DNA of 5,822 nucleotides from Oscillospiraceae bacterium (GTDB lineage: Bacteria; Bacillota; Clostridia; Oscillospirales; Oscillospiraceae), in NCBI GenBank assembly GCA_012513005.1, contig JAAZCZ010000006.1:1-5822 (forward strand), written 5' to 3'. The notes under the pieces were generated by a model, which ran no database searches, had not been told where the DNA came from, and saw only the letters and a list, made by a program, of their open reading frames with translations. Position numbers and translations under genes: made by a program. Below are positions 1-5,809 of this stretch, piece by piece; within the stretch, counting starts at the first letter, position 1; every line of letters begins with the position of its first letter.

Positions 1-6
1 TGTTTT

Positions 7-789
7 TTAGCCAAGGGCGACATCTAATACCATCATAACTGCAAAGCCGAAGGCGAAAAACAGAGTGTTTGAGTTTGAATGCTCGCCCTTTGACATCTCG
101 GGTATTAGCTCCTCAACAACCACATAAATCATAGCCCCCGCCGCAAAGCTCAGTAGGTAGGGCAAAATGGGGATTATTACGGAAGCCGCCAAAACTGTGA
201 GCACAGCGGCAACCGGCTCAACTGCACCGGAGAGCACGCCGTATAAAAACGCTCTCGGTTTGCTCACGCCTTCGCCTTTTAGCGGCATGGAGATAATTGC
301 CCCCTCGGGAAAGTTCTGTATGGCAATTCCGAGCGAGAGCGCCAAGGCTCCTGCAACTGTGATTCCGTTATTCTGCGTCATTAGCCCGGCGTAGACAACG
401 CCGACCGCCATGCCCTCGGGGATATTGTGCAGCGTGACTGCCAAGACGAGCATTGCTGTTTTTGAGAAATTTGATTTCATGCCCTCTGCCTCGTCGCTGC
501 CGCGGTGCAGGTGGGGGATAATATTATCCAGCGCCAAAAGAAATAAGATTCCGGCAAAAAATCCCACCACAGCCGGCACAAAAGACCAGACTCCCATTGC
601 CTTTGAGTGCTCGATAGACGGAATAAGCAGGCTCCAAACAGAAGCCGCCACCATAACCCCCGCAGCAAAGCCCGTTAAAGCCCTTGTTACGCCTGCGCGC
701 AGCTCGTGTTTGAGAAAAAACACTCCGGCAGCCCCGAGAGATGTCCCAATAAAGGGAATTAGTATTCCTATTAATACATCTTTTTGCAT
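7..789 (-). CDS. ZIP-family divalent metal transporter (GufA/ZupT-like)
   Basis: A 260-residue inner-membrane protein with about eight hydrophobic segments, full length for the bacterial ZIP (GufA-type) family, which imports Zn2+ and often Fe2+ or Mn2+. The family's binuclear metal-site motifs are visible: HNIPEG at residues 121-126 (TM4; H121, N122, E125) and QNFPEG at 158-163 (TM5; N159, E162), with Q158 where ZupT has His, a replacement I recall as common in GufA-type members. SGAVEP (187-192) places E191 in TM6, and the TM7 segment AAGAMIYVVVEELIPE (216-231) is typical of the family. The TM3-TM4 loop (about 92-108) is short, with H93 and H95 and acidic residues, as in metal-sensing loops of the family. 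The ATG start is supported by GAGG (reverse strand of 797-800) seven bases upstream. It is transcribed divergently from the protease. The exact metal cannot be read from sequence. Confidence 0.93.
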   Translation of the reverse strand: MQKDVLIGILIPFIGTSLGAAGVFFLKHELRAGVTRALTGFAAGVMVAASVWSLLIPSIEHSKAMGVWSFVPAVVGFFAGILFLLALDNIIPHLHRGSDEAEGMKSNFSKTAMLVLAVTLHNIPEGMAVGVVYAGLMTQNNGITVAGALALSLGIAIQNFPEGAIISMPLKGEGVSKPRAFLYGVLSGAVEPVAAVLTVLAASVIIPILPYLLSFAAGAMIYVVVEELIPEMSKGEHSNSNTLFFAFGFAVMMVLDVALG

Positions 790-813
790 AATTAATCCTC
801 GGTTATAATTAAT

Positions 814-858
814 CTATCCGCAGAATATCGGACATAGCTGCATGCCGTTTTTGATCAT
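814..858 (-). CDS. Possible 14-residue leader peptide ORF in the 5' UTR of the ZIP transporter
   Basis: Reading leftward from 858, an ATG opens a 14-codon frame, MIKNGMQLCPIFCG, ending in TAG at 814-816. An AGGAG ribosome binding site (reverse strand of 865-869) lies six bases before the ATG, which is better placed than most chance ORFs of this size. The stop is 24 bases before the transporter ATG, and the transporter has its own RBS in that gap. The ORF sits inside the leader expected from the promoter at 898-926. The CPIFC pair (C9, C13) could in principle bind a metal, which would suit control of a metal transporter, but that is inference. I do not recognise the peptide. It could equally be a chance ORF. 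Confidence 0.35.
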   Translation of the reverse strand: MIKNGMQLCPIFCG

Positions 859-897
859 TTTTTGCTCCTATAATTAATATATAAATAGTATGAGTGT

Positions 898-926
898 ATT
901 ATAACCTATTTTACCCTGTTTCTGAA
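898..926 (-). promoter_or_regulatory. Candidate sigma-A promoter of the ZIP transporter
   Basis: On the minus strand a perfect -10 TATAAT lies at 903-898, with TTCAGA at 926-921 as a weak -35 (3 of 6 matches) and a 17-base spacer. Transcription would start near 890, giving a leader of about 100 bases that contains the 14-codon ORF. The -10 and the spacing are good. The -35 is poor and the region is AT-rich, so this is moderate evidence only. Confidence 0.45.
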
Positions 927-1106
927 ATGTTTTTATAAGTCTGTGATTCGGGATATGTAAAAATCCGCAATAATGAAAAAATCTTTACTATTTTAGCTCT
1001 TTGGGCGTATTATTTACTTATTAATATATGTGTATGTAATATAGAAAACAGCACTGCAAAAAACGAAAACACCCGCAGCACAAACGGGGCGAGACGGGGG
1101 CACTGA

Positions 1107-1130
1107 GGGCGATTGCAAATCGCCCCTACG
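1107..1130 (-). repeat. REP-like GTAG-hairpin repeat, copy A
   Basis: A perfect 8-bp inverted repeat, GGGCGATT (1107-1114) with AATCGCCC (1118-1125), closes a three-base loop. On the minus strand the stem is directly preceded by GTAG (reverse strand of 1126-1129). Copies B and C share the GTAG foot and the GGCGA stem base but differ in the loop-proximal pairs. GTAG 5' to a hairpin is the known hallmark of REP elements recognised by REP-associated tyrosine transposases (RAYT). No such transposase lies in the window. Confidence 0.6.
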
Positions 1131-1182
1131 AAAACAATTGGAAAAACTCACTAATTCACATCTGCGTAAACTGGATGACGAA

Positions 1183-1205
1183 GGCGACCGAAGGTCGCCG
1201 CTACG
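1183..1205 (-). repeat. REP-like GTAG-hairpin repeat, copy B
   Basis: A perfect 7-bp stem, GGCGACC (1183-1189) with GGTCGCC (1193-1199), encloses the triloop GAA on the plus strand. On the minus strand GTAG (1204-1201) precedes the stem with one base between. It has the same orientation as copy A. The two pairs next to the loop are C-G, where copy A has T-A, so the sequence changes while pairing is kept. Confidence 0.6.
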
Positions 1206-1291
1206 ATAAAACCGTAAGAATAGCATTATAATTAACATAGCGGTAAACAGGGATTGCTCCCTAAAAATTACAACAAATGTCCGTTGGGGAA

Positions 1292-1314
1292 CGTAGCGGC
1301 GACTTGCAGTCGCC
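1292..1314 (+). repeat. REP-like GTAG-hairpin repeat, copy C (inverted)
   Basis: GTAG at 1293-1296, one C, then a perfect 7-bp stem GGCGACT (1298-1304) with AGTCGCC (1308-1314) and loop TGC. It is in the opposite orientation to copies A and B, so B and C form an inverted pair spanning 1183-1314, as in bacterial interspersed mosaic elements. The loop-proximal pairs (C-G, T-A) are a third combination that still pairs fully. Confidence 0.6.
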
Positions 1315-1359
1315 TGTGCGCAAAACGCCATAAAACACAGCAAAAATGAGGGATTTTCA

Positions 1360-1406
1360 CTTCCCCGGTAATCTTGCTAAGGAAGCTAACCTCGTCTGAG
1401 GGAGCC
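1360..1406. repeat. Possible degenerate intergenic repeat with short dyads
   Basis: CTTCC (1360-1364) can pair with GGAAG (1381-1385), and CCTC (1390-1393) with GAGG (1398-1401). Read on the minus strand, 1406-1390 is GGCTCCCTCAGACGAGG, which resembles an intergenic repeat motif I recall from clostridial genomes. No second copy is in the window, so the assignment rests on memory of that motif. Confidence 0.3.
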
Positions 1407-1453
1407 TTACAAAACATGCAATTAATACTAAATCGAAAAACATCGAGGTATAT

Positions 1454-2944
1454 ATGAAAACAAAAATAAAAATAATATTGGCCTTAATATTAATACTCAC
1501 GCTCACCGGAGCCTGCGCTAAAACGCCGGGGGAAGCGACTTTGAGCCCTGCGGAGAGCAGCCCGACTCAATCTGCTCTTGCCCCAATAATCACAGAGCGC
1601 CCCGGCGAAACAGCAAACGCAAAAAACACAGCCTACACTCCGGAGGATGCGCATATTGTGCTAAACCCCGAAACGGGCTACGGCTACTCCGACAATGTGA
1701 TTGTTGTGATTGCTAAAAAGAATGTCGGGAAAGACGATATTATTAAGCTTTTTCCAAACGAGAAGGCAGAAATTATCGGCAGCTTTCCCGGGCTTAATCA
1801 GTATCAGGTAAAAATTGAGCCTAAACCCGAAGAAAAGCTAAACGCTATTTGCAAAGAGCTTATGAAAAATCCCGATATACTATTTGCTCATTTGGATTTG
1901 GCAGCCTCGCTCGGTCAGGGCTCCGAAAACAGCAAAAAGCAATCTACATCAGACAAAACTGAAAAACCCGACCTCACAAATGAGTGGTGGTATGCTGCTG
2001 CGGGGCTGGATAAAATTCTTAAAAATGAGCCTATAAAAGACTATGTCAAGGTGGCAGTGATTGACGACGGCTTTGACGATAAGCACCCGAATCTCAAACT
2101 TGCGTTTTTATCAGAGGAGCAAAAGGAGCAAAATAGCCCTGCAGATCACGGCACGCATGTTGCAGGAATAATTTCGCAGATTATGCCAAATGCGACAATA
2201 TATGTTAACGACTCTAAGTCAGGCGCGCTGTTCACAGAAAACGGTAGCTTTTCGCAGATTAGCTTTCTAAAAAACCTTGCGGACATGGCAGAAAACGACA
2301 TTAAGGTCTTAAACTACTCTATGGGCACGGTAAACTCCAGCGAAGAGCAGATGAAATGGACAAGGCAGTACAGCGCAATAAACTCTGTCTATATCTATCT
2401 GCTAAAACAGGCAGGGCGTGACTTTATTGTAGTGCAGTCTGCCGGCAATGTTGGCACAGACGCCGAGACAAACGGAGTTTTCTGCGCAATCACCGAGGAT
2501 ACCTGCTTAGGCTCTCAGGCAGTTCGAGAGTCGCTCGGTGTTTCTGCCGATATAAAAAAGGCACAAAAGCAGGTTTTCGACAGCCTTATGATAGTCGGCG
2601 CCTGCTCGCCTAAAACTCCCGAGGGGCAGTATATAATATTAAGCGGCACAAACTACGGCAGTGTAATATCTGTTATGGCGCCCGGCGAGGATATAAAAAG
2701 CACGGCAACAGGCGGCACATACATGCTGATGTCGGGCACATCTCAGGCAGCGCCGATAGTATCCGGGGCTTTGGGGCTTTTGTGGTCTTATAACAAAAAC
2801 CTCACATCAGGAGAGCTAAAAGACGCAGTACTAAAAACAGCAACGGAAAAAGTGTTCGGGGGAGACAGCGCAAGTAATCAGGGCGCGCCTGAATACTATA
2901 AGCTAATAAACATATACGCAGCTTTTTCGGCACTGCAGAAATAA
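1454..2944 (+). CDS. Lipid-anchored subtilisin-like serine protease (peptidase S8)
   Basis: A 496-residue exported protease. Residues 1-20 form a lipoprotein signal peptide (KTKIK, then a hydrophobic run) ending in LTGAC with C21 as the lipidated residue; Thr at -3 is not ideal for a lipobox. A Ser/Thr/Pro-rich linker follows (about 25-60). Residues about 78-148 resemble a subtilase propeptide or I9-like domain (NVIVVIAKKN, GLNQYQVKI, LMKNPDILFAHLD). The catalytic domain (about 175-495) carries the complete triad: D204 in VAVIDDGFD, H232 in DHGTHVAGI and S430 in SGTSQAAP, with oxyanion N332 in QSAGN. The interval N332-S430 (98 residues) exceeds that in subtilisin (N155-S221, 66) and contains C344 and C351. 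GAGG (1445-1448) lies five bases before the ATG, supporting this start. It probably acts on proteins at the outer face of the membrane; the substrate is unknown. It is a stand-alone gene with no linked peptide or immunity gene. Confidence 0.92.
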   Translation: MKTKIKIILALILILTLTGACAKTPGEATLSPAESSPTQSALAPIITERPGETANAKNTAYTPEDAHIVLNPETGYGYSDNVIVVIAKKNVGKDDIIKLFPNEKAEIIGSFPGLNQYQVKIEPKPEEKLNAICKELMKNPDILFAHLDLAASLGQGSENSKKQSTSDKTEKPDLTNEWWYAAAGLDKILKNEPIKDYVKVAVIDDGFDDKHPNLKLAFLSEEQKEQNSPADHGTHVAGIISQIMPNATIYVNDSKSGALFTENGSFSQISFLKNLADMAENDIKVLNYSMGTVNSSEEQMKWTRQYSAINSVYIYLLKQAGRDFIVVQSAGNVGTDAETNGVFCAITEDTCLGSQAVRESLGVSADIKKAQKQVFDSLMIVGACSPKTPEGQYIILSGTNYGSVISVMAPGEDIKSTATGGTYMLMSGTSQAAPIVSGALGLLWSYNKNLTSGELKDAVLKTATEKVFGGDSASNQGAPEYYKLINIYAAFSALQK

Positions 2945-3063
2945 AGCTGCTAAACGGGCAGTAAATAATGCACAAAAAGCTATATTAATAGCGGTATTAT
3001 GTGAAATATTATTCCTCAAAAAGCCTGCAACATATAAAAAAGACTTATAATAATGTAAGAAGT

Positions 3064-3073
3064 GTGATAATAT
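3064..3073 (+). promoter_or_regulatory. Candidate -10 region of the Na/Pi cotransporter gene
   Basis: TGTGATAAT (3063-3071) fits an extended -10 (TG, one base, GATAAT), with no good -35 upstream. Transcription would begin near 3079, which would exclude a start codon at 3079 and favour the TTG at 3115. Another TATAAT lies at 3046-3051, also without a -35. The same ten bases, GTGATAATAT, recur upstream of hypB at 4998-5007. Confidence 0.3.
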
Positions 3074-3102
3074 AGGCTTTGCGAAAAATGCTAAGTCTTT
3101 AT

Positions 3103-3108
3103 GGGGTG
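3103..3108 (+). promoter_or_regulatory. Ribosome binding site deciding the TTG start of the Na/Pi cotransporter
   Basis: GGGGTG lies six bases before TTG 3115 and is close to the anti-Shine-Dalgarno complement GGAGGTG. The in-frame starts further upstream (TTG 3079, ATG 3088) have no comparable purine-rich site at a proper distance. Translation from 3115 gives an N-terminus (M)DIFRIVTMFGSLAMFFYGMELMG that begins where this family usually begins. Confidence 0.55.
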
Positions 3109-3114
3109 TTTTAT

Positions 3115-4968
3115 TTGGATATATTCCGAATTGTAACAATGTTCGGCAGCCTTGCCATGTTTTTCTACGGCATGGAGCTTATGGGCAACGGGCTGAAAAA
3201 GAGCTCCGGCGACACACTGAGATCAATACTTGAGCGAATGACCAAGAGCACGCTCACCGGCATGATAACAGGCATGCTGGTGACAGCGATTATCCAATCG
3301 TCCTCGGCAACCATAGTTTTAACAGTCGGTCTTATGGCGGCGGGCATACTAAATCTCAGGCAGTCTGTCACAATTGTTATGGGCGCAAACATAGGCACAA
3401 CCGTAACTGCACAGATAATCAGACTCATGGACGTTGAGGCTTCGGGCAACATATTTTTAATGCTTATTAACCCAACCTTCTTAGCTCCGCTGACACTTGT
3501 TGTCGGAGTTATTCTTGTGCTTTTTGTCAAAAAAGGCATGTCTGCGGGAATAGGCGAAATTTTGGTGGGCTTCGGCATCCTGTTTTTGGGACTAATCGGC
3601 ATGAAGGATTCTGTGACTCCCCTGGCGCAGTCACCCGTATTCCTCACCACCTTAGAGCAGTTTTCCAAACTGCCCCTACTCGGGCTTGTAACCGGTGTGG
3701 TTGTTACTGTTATAGTTCAGTCATCATCTGCCGTCATCGGTATGATGCAGGCACTTTCCACCACCGGGGCAATGAAATTTGAACTTATTTATCCCATTGT
3801 TATGGGTATTAACATAGGTACCTGCATTGTAACTGCAATACTCTGCTCAATCGGCACAACAAGAGATGCCAAGCGAACAGCAGTAGCGCATATTCTGTTC
3901 AATGTAATAGGTACCTTTGTATTTATGCTTATTATAGCACTGATTCACAGGCTGGGCGGGCTTACTTGGCTCTGGGCAATGCAGGTCAACAGCGGTGTAA
4001 TAGCAGACTTCCAGACTCTATTTAATGTGCTGACCGCAATAATGCTCATGCCGTTTACAGATTTGCTCGTCAAGGCTTCTATGGCAATTGTTAAGCCCTC
4101 GGCTGACGAGGAGGTGCGGGCAAGCGAAAAGGGCATGCTCGACGAAAAGCTCCTTTTGGCACCCGGGCTGGCAGTCGGCGCTGCTTCCCGCGCACTTGCC
4201 TATATGGGCAAGCTGGCAAAGGACAATTTAGCTCTGTCGCTGGCTCAGTTTGTTAACTACAGCTCAGACATTTCAGATGCCATAATCTCCAAGGAAGACA
4301 GGATAGACAGCTTTGCAGACAGAGCGGATAACTTCCTTATAAAACTGTCTAAGGCTCTGGATACAGGCTCAGACGAGGGCGAGATTAACCTGCTGATGCA
4401 GGCAACCCCCGACTTTGAGCGCATAGGCGACTACGCCACAAACCTAAACGAGCTTGCACTCAAGCTGCACAACAGCCGCGTAGACTTCTCGGAGAAGGCT
4501 CTTTATGAGCTGGGCGTTATAGGCGAAGCTGTTTTGGAAATTGTTGATCTCACGGTTACAGCAATAAAAGAGGACGACGAGGCAATAGCTCGCAGAATAG
4601 AGCCCTTGGAAGAGGTTATTGACGATATGGTGCTCGTTTTGCGAGATAACCACACAGGCAGACTAAAAGCTGACAACTGCACAGTTCAGGGCGGGCTTAT
4701 ATTCCTCGAAGCTCTCACAAATATAGAGCGTGCAGCCGACCAATGCTCAAACATTGCCCTGCATATGCTTGCCAGAAGCGACAGGAGCATAAGTCTAAAT
4801 CATCACGTATATCTCAAGAAGCTTCACGAGGACGGCGGAGACGAATACCGCGCCGAATTTGAGATGCAGCGCAAGAGATACTTATCCCGCGTAACGGCAG
4901 ATAACGGGGACGAACAGGAGCCTGTGGAAGCTGACACGGAATTAGCCCAAATCGGTCTTTTTCCCTGA
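3115..4968 (+). CDS. Na+/phosphate symporter (NptA/PNaS family) with C-terminal PhoU domain
   Basis: An inner-membrane transporter of about 617 residues, usual length for bacterial Na/Pi cotransporter-PhoU fusions. Numbered from TTG 3115, the membrane part (about 1-325) contains the two inverted Na/Pi repeats, each with the diagnostic QSSSA motif (61-65 and 202-206) followed by a GxNIGT motif (GANIGT 90-95, GINIGT 231-236). These repeats form the Na+ and phosphate path. The cytoplasmic part (about 355-570) is PhoU-like and helical, with the metal-cluster motifs ERIGD (435-439) and ERAAD (538-542). Family members import phosphate with Na+, and the PhoU part probably regulates that. The tail (about 590-617) is acidic and variable. 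The frame is open from TTG 3079 (629 residues), with ATG 3088 also possible; I prefer 3115 because of its RBS and family N-terminus. It has no Pho-regulon neighbours here. Confidence 0.92.
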   Translation: MDIFRIVTMFGSLAMFFYGMELMGNGLKKSSGDTLRSILERMTKSTLTGMITGMLVTAIIQSSSATIVLTVGLMAAGILNLRQSVTIVMGANIGTTVTAQIIRLMDVEASGNIFLMLINPTFLAPLTLVVGVILVLFVKKGMSAGIGEILVGFGILFLGLIGMKDSVTPLAQSPVFLTTLEQFSKLPLLGLVTGVVVTVIVQSSSAVIGMMQALSTTGAMKFELIYPIVMGINIGTCIVTAILCSIGTTRDAKRTAVAHILFNVIGTFVFMLIIALIHRLGGLTWLWAMQVNSGVIADFQTLFNVLTAIMLMPFTDLLVKASMAIVKPSADEEVRASEKGMLDEKLLLAPGLAVGAASRALAYMGKLAKDNLALSLAQFVNYSSDISDAIISKEDRIDSFADRADNFLIKLSKALDTGSDEGEINLLMQATPDFERIGDYATNLNELALKLHNSRVDFSEKALYELGVIGEAVLEIVDLTVTAIKEDDEAIARRIEPLEEVIDDMVLVLRDNHTGRLKADNCTVQGGLIFLEALTNIERAADQCSNIALHMLARSDRSISLNHHVYLKKLHEDGGDEYRAEFEMQRKRYLSRVTADNGDEQEPVEADTELAQIGLFP

Positions 4969-4978
4969 TTAAATCAGG
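4964..4978 (+). other. Short dyad over the stop codon of the Na/Pi cotransporter
   Basis: CCTGATT (4964-4970) and AATCAGG (4972-4978) are exact reverse complements around a single base, so at most five or six pairs can form in RNA. The dyad overlaps the TGA stop and has no proper T-run after it, so it is not a convincing terminator. Confidence 0.25.
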
Positions 4979-5007
4979 TTGACTTTAATCTGTCTGCGTG
5001 ATAATAT
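4979..5007 (+). promoter_or_regulatory. Candidate promoter of hypB
   Basis: TTGACT (4979-4984) matches the -35 consensus at five of six positions. GATAAT (5000-5005, spacer 15) or TAATAT (5002-5007, spacer 17) could serve as -10. Transcription would start near 5013, giving a leader of about 80 bases. This suggests hypB is transcribed separately from the upstream transporter gene. Confidence 0.45.
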
Positions 5008-5080
5008 CAAAAGTGATAATTATAACAATCTTGTGCCTTAATTAGGCTTAATATAAGTATATAAAAGAAATTTAGTTTAA

Positions 5081-5085
5081 GGGGG
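5081..5085 (+). promoter_or_regulatory. Ribosome binding site fixing the GTG start of hypB
   Basis: AAGGGGGAT (5079-5087) places a strong purine run six bases before GTG 5092. The resulting N-terminus, MLKVIEIKESVFADNN, matches the usual beginning of the clostridial HypB family, so the GTG is well supported as the start. Confidence 0.75.
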
Positions 5086-5091
5086 ATACAC

Positions 5092-5754
5092 GTGCTTAAA
5101 GTAATAGAAATAAAAGAGAGTGTCTTTGCAGACAATAATCGTGAGGCAGCCGAGCTTCGCGCAAAGCTCAAAGAAGAAAAGACATTTCTTCTCAACCTGA
5201 TGTCCTCTCCCGGCTCGGGCAAGACAACAACCTTGGTCCGCACCATTGAAGCTCTGCGTGATGAAATGCGCATAGGCGTTATGGAGGCAGACATTGACTC
5301 CGATGTAGACGCCCACACAATTCGCAAAACCGGTGCAAAGGTTATACAGCTGCACACCGGCGGAATGTGCCATTTAACAGCAGGTATGACAAAGCAGGGT
5401 CTCGACGCTCTGGATATTTCCGATGTTGATTTCTGCGTGCTAGAAAACGTGGGCAACCTCGTTTGCCCGGCAGAGTTTGACACCGGCGCAACAAAGAGCG
5501 CCATGATACTCTCTGTGCCCGAGGGCGACGACAAGCCCCTTAAGTACCCGCTTATGTTCCAAGTAGTTGATGTTCTTTTAATCAACAAAATAGACGCAGT
5601 CGACTTCTTTAACTTCGACTTTGAAGCCTGCCGTGAAAGAGTATTAAAGCTCAATCCCAAGATTGAGATTATCCCGATTTCGGCCAAAACCGGTGAAGGC
5701 ATAGACAAGTGGGCGGACTGGATTCGCCGCGAAGTTAAGGCACACAATGAATAA
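5092..5754 (+). CDS. hypB: Hydrogenase/urease nickel-incorporation GTPase HypB
   Basis: A 220-residue cytoplasmic SIMIBI-class GTPase that works with HypA to deliver Ni2+ to the large subunit of [NiFe] hydrogenases, and in some bacteria to urease. G-domain motifs are complete: P-loop SSPGSGKTT (38-46), E65-D67 in MEADIDSDVD, switch region ENVGNLVCPAEFD (118-130), NKID (165-168) and SAKTG (197-201). The dimer-interface metal site is present as C93-H94 (GMCHL) and C125 (NLVCP). It lacks the N-terminal CxxCGC nickel motif of the E. coli protein and the His-rich stretch of nickel-storing HypB proteins, so it is a minimal version. No hypA or other hyp gene lies on either side in the window: upstream is the Na/Pi transporter 123 bases away, and downstream are hairpins including a likely terminator. 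Its hydrogenase client must be encoded elsewhere. Confidence 0.96.
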   Translation: MLKVIEIKESVFADNNREAAELRAKLKEEKTFLLNLMSSPGSGKTTTLVRTIEALRDEMRIGVMEADIDSDVDAHTIRKTGAKVIQLHTGGMCHLTAGMTKQGLDALDISDVDFCVLENVGNLVCPAEFDTGATKSAMILSVPEGDDKPLKYPLMFQVVDVLLINKIDAVDFFNFDFEACRERVLKLNPKIEIIPISAKTGEGIDKWADWIRREVKAHNE

Positions 5755-5760
5755 ATAAAG

Positions 5761-5774
5761 GCGGCAAAAGCCGC
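5761..5774 (+). other. Small hairpin after hypB
   Basis: GCGGC (5761-5765), loop AAAA, GCCGC (5770-5774): a perfect 5-bp GC stem seven bases after the hypB stop. It has no T-run of its own and directly precedes the terminator-type hairpin, so it may assist termination or protect the 3' end of the mRNA. Confidence 0.45.
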
Positions 5775-5776
5775 AC

Positions 5777-5809
5777 ATTGCCCGTTTTATCAAAAACCGG
5801 GCAATTTTT
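5777..5809 (+). terminator. Rho-independent terminator of hypB
   Basis: ATTGCCCG (5777-5784) pairs with CGGGCAAT (5798-5805). The inner TTTT and AAAA can extend the stem past a small bulge, and TTTTT (5805-5809) follows. GC-rich stem plus T-run is the classic intrinsic terminator form. The inner part is near-symmetric, but the reverse direction has no T-run of similar quality. This ends the hypB transcript shortly before the window edge. Confidence 0.75.

Larger units (their letters stand above)
790..1453. other. Gene-poor 664-base intergenic region
   Basis: This is the space between the divergent ZIP and protease genes. The left part (790-926) is the ZIP leader and promoter. In 927-1106 I see only AT-rich sequence without a convincing gene, terminator or RNA. 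Three GTAG-foot palindromes occupy 1107-1314, and a GC-richer block with short dyads lies at 1360-1406. The only longer frame (minus strand, 1014-1343) is made largely of translated palindromes and has no family features, so it is not called as a gene. No clear promoter for the protease is visible. Confidence 0.7.

Noticed and set aside
410..808. Plus-strand frame opposite the ZIP gene
   Set aside because: It is antisense to a gene with complete ZIP motifs, and its composition is that of a shadow frame.
1014..1343. 109-codon minus-strand frame in the intergenic region
   Set aside because: It largely translates the palindromic repeats (giving GDLRSP and GDLQSP-like peptides), has no RBS of note and no family features, so it is a repeat-derived chance frame.
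2945..3000. Possible terminator after the protease (GCTAT 2979-2983 with ATAGC 2988-2992)
   Set aside because: A five-pair AT-rich stem with no following T-run is too weak to call.
3020..3080. AAAGCCT (3020-3026) and AGGCTTT (3074-3080) as a possible regulatory stem before the Na/Pi gene
   Set aside because: Only seven pairs enclose a 47-base AT-rich loop with no further helices, so no riboswitch class or terminator can be supported.
3165..3668. Minus-strand frame of 167 codons opposite the Na/Pi cotransporter
   Set aside because: It is the complement of a transporter segment with QSSSA and GANIGT motifs; no RBS and no recognisable domain.
5007..5747. Long minus-strand frame (246 codons) opposite hypB
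   Set aside because: It lies antisense to a certain gene with complete GTPase motifs; its Ser/Arg/Ile-rich translation is typical of a shadow frame.
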